Of a stretch of DNA of 64,000 nucleotides, positions 26,237 to 35,871 are shown in pieces. The DNA lies in the NCBI GenBank assembly GCA_902799685.1, contig CADCBO010000004.1, positions 1 through 64,000 on the forward strand. Reading direction: 5' to 3'. Under the pieces are notes generated by a model that saw nothing but the letters and a program-made list of their open reading frames with translations, was not told the DNA's origin and searched no databases. The translations under genes and the position numbers were made by a program. Within the stretch, counting starts at the first letter, position 1. Each line of letters opens with the position of its first letter. The DNA is from an uncultured Bacteroidales bacterium. GTDB lineage: Bacteria; Bacteroidota; Bacteroidia; Bacteroidales; Bacteroidaceae.

Positions 26237-27655
26237 TTAATAAGGATTCTGCACCATATTAGGATTAGCATCGCACTCTGCCTTAGGAATAGGCATAGCC
26301 CATATATTGCCAGGGAATGCAACATCCTTGTTCTGGGTGGCGCGGAAGTCTGTACGGGTAATGCTCTTGCCCAGACGCTTGTAGTCAAAGAATATGTGAC
26401 CTTCAAAAGCAAGCTCCCTGCGACGCTCGTTGAATATGGTCTCTACACCGGGAGATACCTGAGAAGCTCCACGGGCATCGGTAATGGCATCAAGGTCATT
26501 CTGAGCCGAAACACCTGTAATGCTGGCACCGTTGTAGATAGCCTCAGCGCGGTTAAGATACATCTCAGCCAGACGGAGCACAGGAACATTATTCTCCTTG
26601 GGGTCAACTGAACCGGGCTTGCCGGGATACTTCAGGATGAAGTGGTCAGCCTCGTTGTCAACAAACAAAGACTTACGCACGTCATTATCCTCATAAAGGT
26701 TATAGAGATCATTGGTGGCGCATACATCAGCACTACCTTCTATAGCTGTAATATAGGGAAGCATGGTCCAACCTGAATCATCCCATGAACCGTTCTTCTT
26801 TGAAGAATAGATTTCAAATATCACTTCACCGCCCTTGTCGGCAATGCTCTTGCCCCACATTTCGGTATAACCGGCTTTGCTGGCCAGCTTGAACTTCTTG
26901 GAGTTAATGACAAGTGTAGCATAGTCAGCAGCCTTCTGCCACTCACCCATATAAAGATATACACGTGAAAGCAGAGCCTGGATAGCAGGCTTGGTTACGG
27001 TTGCCAGAGGATCAGTAACCTGTGCACGCTGGTAGTTGTCACTCATAAGAGACTCAGCCCTGAGAAGGTCGGCTACAACCTGGTCATAAACTTCTCCTAC
27101 AGTATTACGGGCAGGTGAACCGATGCTGGATTTAAGCAAGACAGGAACACCAAGCTCATTTCTGTTAGCTCCTGCCAGATAAGGCTGAGCATAGACGTTA
27201 ACCAGCTGGAAGTGGCAGAAAGCGCGCAGGAACAGGCACTCTGCCTCAAGGTTATTGACATTCTCCTGTGTAACGCCGGAGCCTACCTTACCGCCCAGAT
27301 TGGCAAGTACGTTATTGGCAGCGTTTATGGTGTAATATGCAAGAGCCCATGTTGACCATGTTGAACTCTCGGTAAAACTCCAAGGTTCGGGAGTCCTGTA
27401 ACGGCCTGAACCGGGAAGAGATTTGGGGTTTGTGGCATTTCCGGCCATAAGCTCACCGTTAAGAATGAACTGACAACCCATCCAGCTATTGCTCTGGAAA
27501 TAGTAGTAAACACCAGCAGTTGAATTGTCCAAACCTTCAAACTTGGACAGTGTAAGTTCATTGCTCTGAGACAGTTTGGGTTCCTCTACGAGGAAATCCT
27601 TACATGATGCTGTGACAAGTGTCAGGGCAGCAAGATAAATTATTGTCTTTTTCAT
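26237..27655 (-). CDS. SusD/RagB family nutrient-binding lipoprotein (leftward operon)
   Basis: SusD-type lipoproteins form the lid over the SusC barrel at the cell surface. The 472-residue protein has lipoprotein signal MKKTIIYLAALTLVTASC and mature start CKDFLVEEPK, tetratricopeptide-like helices (FLRAFCHFQLVNVYAQPYL, ALLSRVYLYMGEWQKAADYA) and the C-terminal RagB-type block VLRLAEMYLNRAEAIYN with NERRRELAFEGHIFFDYKRLG. These features place it in the RagB/SusD PF07980-PF14322 group. It starts 13 bases after the susC stop. Confidence 0.93.
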   Translation of the reverse strand: MKKTIIYLAALTLVTASCKDFLVEEPKLSQSNELTLSKFEGLDNSTAGVYYYFQSNSWMGCQFILNGELMAGNATNPKSLPGSGRYRTPEPWSFTESSTWSTWALAYYTINAANNVLANLGGKVGSGVTQENVNNLEAECLFLRAFCHFQLVNVYAQPYLAGANRNELGVPVLLKSSIGSPARNTVGEVYDQVVADLLRAESLMSDNYQRAQVTDPLATVTKPAIQALLSRVYLYMGEWQKAADYATLVINSKKFKLASKAGYTEMWGKSIADKGGEVIFEIYSSKKNGSWDDSGWTMLPYITAIEGSADVCATNDLYNLYEDNDVRKSLFVDNEADHFILKYPGKPGSVDPKENNVPVLRLAEMYLNRAEAIYNGASITGVSAQNDLDAITDARGASQVSPGVETIFNERRRELAFEGHIFFDYKRLGKSITRTDFRATQNKDVAFPGNIWAMPIPKAECDANPNMVQNPY

Positions 27656-27668
27656 ACTTTCGCCTTAT

Positions 27669-30644
27669 TTAAAATGAAAGATCAAGACCTACAACAAATG
27701 ACTTTGTCATAGGATATATACCATATCCCATACCGTCAATACCGCGTTCAGGATCCCAGAAATCAACATTGTGGAATGTATATACATTCAAGCCGCTGGT
27801 ATAGATCTTGCAGCTGCTTAACTTGGCCTTGCTGATTATATTGCGGGGGAGTTCATAGGAGAGTGTGATATCCTTGATACGGAAGTAATCTCCGTTCTCA
27901 ATGAATCTGTCTGTGCTGAAACTATATGAGTTTGTAGAGTTACCGGCAATAGGCTTGGGGTTGACACCGGTGTCACCCATCTTCTTCCAGTAATTGAGCT
28001 CTGTCGAAGACTGGTTCATTGACATCTGGTTACCGTCGGAATGCAGGTAACGGTTCTCAATAATCATGATCTTGTTACCGCCCTTGAATTCGCCCACTGC
28101 ACTCAGGGTGATACCCTTCCATGATACGGAAGTGCTTACACCACCTGTATATGTGGGTTCAGGACTGCCAGCCTCAATGTAGCGTGCCTTATTGTAGTCA
28201 TTTGTAAGAGAACCGTCTTCGGATACAAACAGAGCCTCACCGTTAATAGGATTAACTCCATAGTAGTCTAACAGATAGAATGTAAGAAGGCTGTTGCCTA
28301 CGATATGCTTAAGACGGCTGTCCTCTGAATAGTTGAGCATCTGGTCATCACCCAGGTCAAGAATCTTGGTCTTGTTGTGTGAGATGTTGAAACCTACTGT
28401 CCAGTTAAGATCCTTCTTGTCAATGACATCATAGTCAATCTGGAACTCAATACCCTTGTTCTCCATCTTACCTATGTTCATAAGGGCGCTGCCGAAACCT
28501 GATGTTCTGGAAAGAGACTTGTTAAGAAGCATATCCTCGGTTGTACGGGAATAGATATCAATGCTACCGTAAAGTCTCTTGAAGAAACGGAAGTCCAGAC
28601 CTACGTTATATGACCTGTTCTTCTCCCATGAAAGGGTAGGATTGGCAGGTGTGGAAGGATACATTCCGCTTACGCCGTTGTAAGCCACGGTTGTATAGAG
28701 ACCGTACTGGCGGTAAGGAGAAATGTTGTTGTTACCGTTAAGACCGTATGACAGACGAACCTTGAGAAGGTCAACTGCATCAACGCCGCTCATGAACTTC
28801 TCATTGTGGATGTTCCAGCTGGCACCTACTGAATAGAATGTACCCCAGCGGTTCTCTTCACCAAACAATGAACTGCCGTCTTCACGGATAGAAGCCTGCA
28901 GATAATAACGTGAATCAAAGTTATAATCCAGAATACCGAAGAAAGACAGCATGGTCCTGCGGTTTGTTGAATAATCAACATCGTTAGTGGTATTGCCGCC
29001 AGTATGATAAGGTATATCAGGATTCAGGTTCTCGGCAGACTCATAGAAATAGCCGTAATCACGTGAGTTAGCCTCCTGACCTGCAAGTACACGCAGATAA
29101 TGCTTCTGGAAGGTGTTCTCGTAAGTAGCCGTATTTGATGTAGTCAGAAGGTGGTACTGAACCTGTGAAGTCTGAAGTGTAGCGGACTGGTTCTTGCCTG
29201 AAAGCGGTGACCAGTAACGGCGACCCTCGTTGAATGTCAGTTCAGCAGCATTTGTTGTCTTGAATACCAGACCCTTGACAGGCTTGAACTCCAAATACAT
29301 GCTTCCGTTGAAACGGTACTGCTTCTCCCACTGGTCATCATACTCGGCTGTGGCGCGGGGGTTGGTATTGGAGTTTTCAGGAATCTCAATGGTATGAGTT
29401 CCGTCGGCATTGTATGCAGGCGACCAGGGAAGTATGGTCATGCCGGCAAATGCAGGGTTAGAATAGTAAAGGCTCTGCATTGGGACATCCTGATTGTACA
29501 TATAACCGGCATTGATACGGGTACCTGTGGTAAAGTACTTGTTGATCTCATGGTCGGCATTGATACGTGCCTGGAACTTATTGAATGTAACTCCGTAATA
29601 CACACCGTCGTTCTTGTGATATGATACAGAGCTGTAGTACTTGGTCCTTGAAGAACCACCGGTCATGTTAACCTCATACTCCTGCATCTGGCCCAGACGC
29701 GTAAAGTGGTCCATCCAGTTGGTCTGAGGCCTGGAAAGGAGCTCGTACGGACGGTAATATGTAGCGTTGGGGTCATCAGGATCCATTCCTGCATTCACGA
29801 TGGCGTCACGCTGATAGGAAAGCAGCTCTGCACCATTCATTATGCGGAAATTGTTGTCATTGGCAAGTGATGAAACACCATACTTGGCACGGGCGGTGAT
29901 TACGCTCTTGCCCTCCTTACCGCTCTTAGTGGTAATAAGGATGACACCGTTAGCGGCACGTGAGCCATATACGCTTGCCGAAGCGGCATCCTTAAGGACT
30001 GTAACGCTCTCGATATCATCGGGGTTGATCATTGCTATGGCGTTGTTGGTGTTTGTGAACACACTCTGGTCACCGTTCATTACGGGAACACCGTCAACAA
30101 CATACAGAGGCTCATTGCCAGAGTTGATTGAGGATGTACCGCGGATACGGATGCTGGTTGATGAACCGGGCTGACCGGACTGTGAAGTGATCTGCACACC
30201 AGACATCTTACCTGAAAGCATCTTGTCTATTGACGATGCGGGGATAGTAGTAATCTTGTCCGATGTGACAGAAACCACGGATCCTGTCTTGGCCTCACGC
30301 TTGGTAGTACCGTAAGCCACAACCACCACGTCTTCCAATACCTCTGCGTCCTCATCAAGTTCTACTGTTACGTTAGCAGAGACGGGAACTTCCTTGGTAT
30401 GCATACCAAGATATGAAATCACCAAATTCTTAGCCTCTGCAGGAAGCCCAGTCAATTCGAACCTACCGTTCAAGTCAGTTGCGGCACCCATTGTAGGTAC
30501 CTCCTTGACAACGACTGACGCGCCTATGATCGGCTCTCCATCTGTACTGCTGGTTACCTTACCGGTCACCCTTGCAGTCTGAGCTGTTATTGCGCTTATA
30601 CCTAAAAGAATACAAGACAATAACATAGTCAATCTTTTCTTCAT
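27669..30644 (-). CDS. SusC/RagA family TonB-linked outer-membrane importer (leftward operon)
   Basis: The 991-residue protein has a signal peptide (MKKRLTMLLSCILLGISAIT, ending near TAQ), an N-terminal carboxypeptidase-regulatory-like beta domain (ARVTGKVTSSTDGEPIIGA...), a TonB-box-like VVVVAYG stretch, the plug (SGKMSGVQITSQSGQPGSSTSIRIRGTSSINSGNEPLYVVDG split over 145-190) and a 22-strand barrel ending in SFVVGLDLSF. It forms the pore beneath the SusD lid. It is the first gene of the leftward operon. Its promoter and the end of its leader are near copies of those of the divergent susC. Confidence 0.94.
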   Translation of the reverse strand: MKKRLTMLLSCILLGISAITAQTARVTGKVTSSTDGEPIIGASVVVKEVPTMGAATDLNGRFELTGLPAEAKNLVISYLGMHTKEVPVSANVTVELDEDAEVLEDVVVVAYGTTKREAKTGSVVSVTSDKITTIPASSIDKMLSGKMSGVQITSQSGQPGSSTSIRIRGTSSINSGNEPLYVVDGVPVMNGDQSVFTNTNNAIAMINPDDIESVTVLKDAASASVYGSRAANGVILITTKSGKEGKSVITARAKYGVSSLANDNNFRIMNGAELLSYQRDAIVNAGMDPDDPNATYYRPYELLSRPQTNWMDHFTRLGQMQEYEVNMTGGSSRTKYYSSVSYHKNDGVYYGVTFNKFQARINADHEINKYFTTGTRINAGYMYNQDVPMQSLYYSNPAFAGMTILPWSPAYNADGTHTIEIPENSNTNPRATAEYDDQWEKQYRFNGSMYLEFKPVKGLVFKTTNAAELTFNEGRRYWSPLSGKNQSATLQTSQVQYHLLTTSNTATYENTFQKHYLRVLAGQEANSRDYGYFYESAENLNPDIPYHTGGNTTNDVDYSTNRRTMLSFFGILDYNFDSRYYLQASIREDGSSLFGEENRWGTFYSVGASWNIHNEKFMSGVDAVDLLKVRLSYGLNGNNNISPYRQYGLYTTVAYNGVSGMYPSTPANPTLSWEKNRSYNVGLDFRFFKRLYGSIDIYSRTTEDMLLNKSLSRTSGFGSALMNIGKMENKGIEFQIDYDVIDKKDLNWTVGFNISHNKTKILDLGDDQMLNYSEDSRLKHIVGNSLLTFYLLDYYGVNPINGEALFVSEDGSLTNDYNKARYIEAGSPEPTYTGGVSTSVSWKGITLSAVGEFKGGNKIMIIENRYLHSDGNQMSMNQSSTELNYWKKMGDTGVNPKPIAGNSTNSYSFSTDRFIENGDYFRIKDITLSYELPRNIISKAKLSSCKIYTSGLNVYTFHNVDFWDPERGIDGMGYGIYPMTKSFVVGLDLSF

Positions 30645-30764
30645 AGATAATTTAATTATAAAATTTAGTTTGACAATAGTTTTCTATGCATTTTCACCCT
30701 CTTCAGAGTCGGGGTGTAAATTTGACTTGGATTTTTATCATAATACCTATAGTCCTTAATATCG

Positions 30765-30786
30765 GGCAAAATTACACATTTTGCAT
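30765..30786 (-). promoter_or_regulatory. Promoter region of the leftward SusCD operon
   Basis: On the minus strand the 22 bases contain ATGCAAAATGTG followed by the -7 box TAATTTTG (30774-30767). Twenty-one of 22 bases equal the promoter region of the divergent operon at 30985-31006. No TTTG -33 box is seen at the usual distance, which suggests help from an activator or another sigma factor. Confidence 0.7.
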
Positions 30787-30984
30787 TTATATCAGACATT
30801 TTTCATAAAAAAATATTAAACACAGGCCATATCATATAACAAACCGCACATATTCTGCCCACAAATCTCCCTTTTTTTCTTATGAAACTACTCATTAAAT
30901 AGCATATTTATTCTATAGTTATTCCTTTTTATAAATGAAAGCCTGTTGAACAACAACTTTTTTTTCAAAAAGATTAATAAAACA

Positions 30985-31006
30985 ATGCAAAATGTGTATT
31001 TTTGCC
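30985..31006 (+). promoter_or_regulatory. Promoter region of the rightward SusCD operon
   Basis: ATGCAAAATGTG precedes the -7 box TATTTTTG (30997-31004). The block is nearly identical to the minus-strand block at 30765-30786, and again lacks a clear -33 TTTG. Confidence 0.7.
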
Positions 31007-31123
31007 GCATATATAAGGGTGCAAAATTGACAGAAAGATGTATAAATATCCAGACAAAAAAGCTGCACCTTTTTATATGAATAAAATGCATTGAAAACTA
31101 TTGTCAAACTTAACAAATTATCT

Positions 31124-34100
31124 ATGAGAAAGATTCTCTTAATGATGACTGCAATTCTGAGTGCAGGTCTTGCTTTTGCTCAGGAAATGCAAGTTACGGG
31201 AATTGCCACTGCCGCTGATGACGGAAGTCCCATGCCGGCGGTTTCAGTTTCTGTTCAGGGAACAAGTAGAGGTACCACAACCGATCTGGATGGTGCCTAT
31301 ACTATTTCAGTACCTTCAAACGGCACACTGGTATTCTCATTCATGGGTTATGAGGATGCTATGGTACCCGTAAACGGAAGGAAAGTGATTAACGTGACTC
31401 TGAATCCGGGTTCAATCCAGATTGACGAGGTGGTAATCACTGCTCTGGGTATATCAAAGGCAGAAAAGGCCATTGGTTATGCCGCAACAACCATAAAGGC
31501 TGATGACATCATTTCGGCACGCACCACAAACGTTGCCAACGCATTGGCAGGTAAAGTGGCTGGTGTACAGATCCAGTCAACATCAAGTGATCCCGGTGCT
31601 GCCAGCAACATCATAATCCGTGGTTACAACTCCATTTCAGGCAGCAACCAGCCTCTTTATGTAGTGGATGGTGTGCCATTGCAGAATACCGTAACCTATT
31701 CCGGTGAAAAGAGCACATCTCTGGGCGGTATAAGCAACATCCCGTCGGAGGATATCGAGTCCATGACTATCCTTAAAGGTGCCGCCGCTACCGCATTGTA
31801 TGGAAGCCGTGCCGCCAATGGTGTTGTGGTAATAACAACCAAGAACGGTAAAAAAGGCCAGGGACGCAACTACACAATTGAGTACAGCGGAGGCATGCAG
31901 TTCCGTCAGGTATCCGTATTCCCCGATATGCAGAATGATTTCGGACAGGGATGGAACGGCACACAGACTTACATAGAGAACGGTTCTTGGGGTCCTGCAT
32001 TGGACGGCTCCACCCAGGTCTATGGTCCTATCTGGAACAACCAGCAGAGAATACACAAGTATTCGGCTGTTCCCACAAACGTCAAGGATTTCTTTGACAT
32101 AGGCATATCAAACAACCACACCGTATCATTGAGCGGTATTTCTGATGACAGCAAGATGACATACTTCCTGTCATATTCGTACAATAAGGACGATGGTATC
32201 ATGCCGTCTGACCATGATGTATTTAAGCGTAACACCATTGCGTACAGGTCAACATACCAGGCTGCCAAATGGCTCAAGCTCTCATCGTCAATGAACTTTG
32301 CACGTTCAGAAAGTGACATTGTACCCACTTTCCAGGGTGCATCTGTAATTGACGGTCTGTATGAGCTGCCCCGCGACATATCCATCTATGACATGAGGGA
32401 TCTGAGCAATGCCTTCAACACTCCTGAGGCATACCTTACTCCTTACGGAATCACCAACCCATACTGGGCTATAGAGAACAACTATAACCACAACAACTCA
32501 AAGCAGGTGTTTGGTAAACTGCAGCTTGACGTTAATCCCATCAAGGAAATCACTCTGACATACCGTATGGGATTTGATTATACTGATTATGACCGCAAGG
32601 TGGGTTATCCTGAAATAGCCCTTGACGACGCTCTGATTCAGAATGATTACGGATATGCGCCATCTAACATGAACCAAAGCGGATATGTATTTACAAACTA
32701 CGCCCGTAGCTATGAGACCAACCATGACTTCCTGGCCAACTACAGTAACAAGTTCGGAGATTTTGATCTGGGAGTTGTTGTAGGCGTAAACATCAATGAA
32801 AGAGGCAATACTCTTATGAACGGTGAGACCGACAAGCTTACTTTCGCATCCGGATTCTGGGACCTGAGCAACGGTGCCACCAAGACCACCCTTGAGGAAT
32901 CACAATCCAAGAGACGTCTGATAGGTGCGTTTGCCGATATCAACTTAGGCTGGAACGACCTTCTGTTCCTGGAACTGACCGCACGTAACGACTGGTCATC
33001 AACACTGCCTGTAAATTCAAACCACTACTTCTATCCCGGCGCTACCTTGAGCTGGCTGTTCAGCAACATGCTGGAGGATGACGATATTCTCTCACACGGT
33101 AAACTCCGTCTGGCTTATGGTAAGACCGGTAATGATGCTCCGGTATATAGGACATCGGCTTCATACGTACAGGCATTCGCCAACGGTTACTACTATTCGT
33201 CTATGGCCCAGTTCCCAATGAGCGGTACAAACGCTTTCATGAAGAGTGCAACCATGGGCAGCAGCACCTTGAGCCCTGAGATGACGACCGAATTTGAAGC
33301 AGGTCTGAATCTGGAATTCTTCAAGGGCCGTCTGGGATTGGACGCAACATTCTACAACCGCACTACCGATGACCTTATTTTCTCACTACCCGTTGACCCA
33401 GCCACCGGTTACCAGAGAATGTACACCAACTTTGGTTCTATCGGGAACAAGGGCTTTGAGCTGGTACTTAACACCACTCCCGTCGAGACACGTGATTTCC
33501 GTTGGGATTTAGGTTTCAACTTCTCCAAGAACTGGAACAAGGTGCTCTCATTGCCTGAAGGACTTGACGAAGGCAAGAGCGTAATCAACAGCTTCTCGGC
33601 TGGAAACGATGCCGTTTATGTATATGCCGAGGAGGGTAAGCCCCTTGGACAGTTCTACACATATCTCCCCTCTTACACTGCCGACGGCAAGATTATAGTT
33701 GACACTGACGGACAGCCCATTCTCAGCAAGGAGGTTATGGACACCGGCAAGAACATGCAGAGTGACTGGACAGGAGGTATTACAACCTCACTTTCATACA
33801 AAGGCATTTCATTGAGCGCAGTTCTTGACATACGTTATGGAGGATATATGTTCTCACGCACCAAAAACCTTATGCAGTTTACAGGTAACGGCGTGGTAAC
33901 AACCTACAATGACCGCAAGCCTTTTGTGATTCCCAACTCTGTAGTTGAGGTGGCAGAAGGTGATTATCAGCCCAATGAGACTCCCATATATCTTGCCAAC
34001 AGCAGCTATCAGGATTATTTCAATGAGTACGGTGCAGGACAGGGAGGTGAATTCTATCTGATAGACCGCTCCTTTGCAAAGCTGCGTAACATCAGCCTTT

Positions 34101-34324
34101 CATACTCCTTCCCCAAGAAACTTGTCAAGCCACTGTCTCTGAGCGGTCTGACCATGACAGCGTTCTGCAACAACCCGTTTATCTGGACAGCCAAGACCAA
34201 CAGATACATCGACCCGGAAACCACTTCTTACGCTGATGACGGAGACCTGGGTTCACAGTTCGGTGAGCTGTACTCCAATCCTGCCTGCCGCACATACGGT
34301 TTCAACATTAACATCACATTCTAA
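31124..34324 (+). CDS. SusC/RagA family TonB-linked outer-membrane importer (rightward operon)
   Basis: From the ATG at 31124 the protein has 1066 residues: signal peptide MRKILLMMTAILSAGLAFA ending at AQ, regulatory-like domain (MQVTGIATAADDGSPMPAVSV), TonB-box-like DEVVITALG, plug with IIIRGYNSISGSNQPLYVVDG in two parts (about 160-185) and a barrel ending in YGFNINITF. It differs clearly from the leftward SusC in length and sequence, so it is not a recent copy. The frame can be opened at a TTG 33 bases earlier, but the ATG starts the signal peptide. The leader is shared in sequence with the divergent susC. Confidence 0.94.
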   Translation: MRKILLMMTAILSAGLAFAQEMQVTGIATAADDGSPMPAVSVSVQGTSRGTTTDLDGAYTISVPSNGTLVFSFMGYEDAMVPVNGRKVINVTLNPGSIQIDEVVITALGISKAEKAIGYAATTIKADDIISARTTNVANALAGKVAGVQIQSTSSDPGAASNIIIRGYNSISGSNQPLYVVDGVPLQNTVTYSGEKSTSLGGISNIPSEDIESMTILKGAAATALYGSRAANGVVVITTKNGKKGQGRNYTIEYSGGMQFRQVSVFPDMQNDFGQGWNGTQTYIENGSWGPALDGSTQVYGPIWNNQQRIHKYSAVPTNVKDFFDIGISNNHTVSLSGISDDSKMTYFLSYSYNKDDGIMPSDHDVFKRNTIAYRSTYQAAKWLKLSSSMNFARSESDIVPTFQGASVIDGLYELPRDISIYDMRDLSNAFNTPEAYLTPYGITNPYWAIENNYNHNNSKQVFGKLQLDVNPIKEITLTYRMGFDYTDYDRKVGYPEIALDDALIQNDYGYAPSNMNQSGYVFTNYARSYETNHDFLANYSNKFGDFDLGVVVGVNINERGNTLMNGETDKLTFASGFWDLSNGATKTTLEESQSKRRLIGAFADINLGWNDLLFLELTARNDWSSTLPVNSNHYFYPGATLSWLFSNMLEDDDILSHGKLRLAYGKTGNDAPVYRTSASYVQAFANGYYYSSMAQFPMSGTNAFMKSATMGSSTLSPEMTTEFEAGLNLEFFKGRLGLDATFYNRTTDDLIFSLPVDPATGYQRMYTNFGSIGNKGFELVLNTTPVETRDFRWDLGFNFSKNWNKVLSLPEGLDEGKSVINSFSAGNDAVYVYAEEGKPLGQFYTYLPSYTADGKIIVDTDGQPILSKEVMDTGKNMQSDWTGGITTSLSYKGISLSAVLDIRYGGYMFSRTKNLMQFTGNGVVTTYNDRKPFVIPNSVVEVAEGDYQPNETPIYLANSSYQDYFNEYGAGQGGEFYLIDRSFAKLRNISLSYSFPKKLVKPLSLSGLTMTAFCNNPFIWTAKTNRYIDPETTSYADDGDLGSQFGELYSNPACRTYGFNINITF

Positions 34325-34330
34325 AACAGA

Positions 34331-34335
34331 GGAGG
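34331..34335 (+). promoter_or_regulatory. Shine-Dalgarno-like site before the rightward susD
   Basis: GGAGG lies 7 bases before the ATG at 34343, in AGAGGAGG. Such sites are rare in Bacteroidota, where most starts in this window have only A-rich upstream sequence. Confidence 0.5.
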
Positions 34336-34342
34336 ATACAAT

Positions 34343-35851
34343 ATGAAAAAGATTATATTTGCATCAGCTGTTGTAATCGCATTAGGCACAGCCTCTTGCT
34401 CTGATTATCTGGACATAAACCAGGATCCCAACGCTCCGGCCGAAAAGGATGTGTCAACCGACATGATTCTTCCCGCCGTAGAGATGAACCTTGCCGCCAC
34501 ATACGGAGACTATTTCCGCATTACCGGCGGATACTACGCACAGATATATGCCCACCAGTTCGGTACAAGCAACTATGTGGACTATTCACAGTTCAAGATG
34601 TCTGCAACCCGTAGCAGCGGCAGTTACACGCAGCTCTACCAGAAAGTTCTCCAGAACGCCAAGACAATAATCAGCAAATCAGCCGAAGAGGAGGACTGGG
34701 GTACATATATTGCAGCCGTTACTTTACGTGCCTTTGCTCTTGAAGCCTTAGTCGATGTCTATGGAGAGATTCCATATACCGAAGCTCTTGACCCAAGCAA
34801 CCTCACACCCAAGTATGACGAAGGTGAGGATGTTTACAAAGGTGTCATTGCTGAACTTGACGAAGCTATTGCAAAGGCTGCAATCACAATGCCGGTTGCC
34901 ACCAATTTCATATTCAAAGGACAGAAAGCCGACAAATGGATCAAGTTTGCCAAGTCACTCAAGTTCAAGATGCTGATGCGCATGGGAGACACTGCATCCG
35001 CCAAGGCACTTGTTGATGAGAACGACTTCATTGATTCAGATGTAATGCTGGCCGGTTGCTGGAAACAGGAGGCACAGCAGGAAAGCCCGTTCTATGCTGA
35101 GGAGTTCTCCACCCTGGGAGGTTCCACACAGATTAACGTGGTTGCAAACCTGGCTATCATAGGCACTATGCTTCAGAAAGACATTGACGGAAACGTGATT
35201 TATCAGGATCCGCGTCTGACCAGCTATTTCACCCCCAATTCATCGGGCGAATTTGTAGGAAACATTTCGGGCAGCAACATGAGTACCGCTTCAGCACCTT
35301 TCAACACCACAGCTTATTGGTGCCGCCCCGTTGCCAGCTTTGATATGCCGGTATATTTCCTCACTGTTGCAGAGATTGACTTCTTCCTGGCAGAGTATTA
35401 TGCAAAGGCAAATGATGCCGCAAAAGCCGCCAGCTACTATCAGGAGGCAATTGAGGCATCGTGCGCAACAAGCGGAATCGGAGCCTCGGCTGCTGCAACC
35501 ATACTTGCCCAATATCCCTATGACAACGACAATTTCAAGGAATGCATAGGAATACAGAAGTGGATTGCTATGGCCGGTATCAACCCGTTCGAGGCTTATT
35601 GCGAAGTACGTCGTCTGGACTATCCCGCATTTGACACTACACTGACAGGAAATGACATGTATGCCGGTAAGGGTGCCCTGAACACAGATGGCTACATACC
35701 CGGAACACTCTACACTCCCTATGATGTGGAAGCTGAATTAGGTGCCAACAAACTGCTTGAACGTTGGCCTTATGCTGAGTCATCACAGTCAAGAAACGCA
35801 AAAACGCCCAAATTCAAGGGTTACAGTACTCCTATATTCTGGGGTAAGTAA
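34343..35851 (+). CDS. SusD-like lipoprotein, PF12771-type (rightward operon)
   Basis: The 502-residue lipoprotein (MKKIIFASAVVIALGTASC, mature CSDYLDINQDPN) belongs to the second SusD branch, recognisable by DYLDINQDPNAP, the N-terminal helices around GDYFRITGGYYAQIYAHQFG and KWIKFAKSLKFKMLMRM. The C-terminal half has YFLTVAEIDFFLAEYYAKAN and the CIGIQKWIAMAGINPFEAYCEVRR stretch split across 395-420. The serine-aspartate after cysteine fits a surface-export signal. It is 18 bases after susC and preceded by a Shine-Dalgarno-like GGAGG. Partner of the SusC encoded just before. Confidence 0.93.
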   Translation: MKKIIFASAVVIALGTASCSDYLDINQDPNAPAEKDVSTDMILPAVEMNLAATYGDYFRITGGYYAQIYAHQFGTSNYVDYSQFKMSATRSSGSYTQLYQKVLQNAKTIISKSAEEEDWGTYIAAVTLRAFALEALVDVYGEIPYTEALDPSNLTPKYDEGEDVYKGVIAELDEAIAKAAITMPVATNFIFKGQKADKWIKFAKSLKFKMLMRMGDTASAKALVDENDFIDSDVMLAGCWKQEAQQESPFYAEEFSTLGGSTQINVVANLAIIGTMLQKDIDGNVIYQDPRLTSYFTPNSSGEFVGNISGSNMSTASAPFNTTAYWCRPVASFDMPVYFLTVAEIDFFLAEYYAKANDAAKAASYYQEAIEASCATSGIGASAAATILAQYPYDNDNFKECIGIQKWIAMAGINPFEAYCEVRRLDYPAFDTTLTGNDMYAGKGALNTDGYIPGTLYTPYDVEAELGANKLLERWPYAESSQSRNAKTPKFKGYSTPIFWGK

Positions 35852-35871
35852 TAACTATTAACGGTATTACA

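Larger units (their letters stand above)
30645..31123. other. Divergent regulatory region with twin promoters and twin leaders
   Basis: The 479-base gap has no credible gene. It is arranged as an imperfect inverted repeat at its ends: 30667-30694 (minus) equals 31083-31110 (plus) at 27 of 28 positions, AAATTATCT sits directly before both start codons, and the promoter regions 30765-30786 and 30985-31006 match at 21 of 22. Both leaders are about 120 bases long. The sequence between the promoters (about 30790-30980) is very AT-rich and without strong motifs. Confidence 0.8.
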
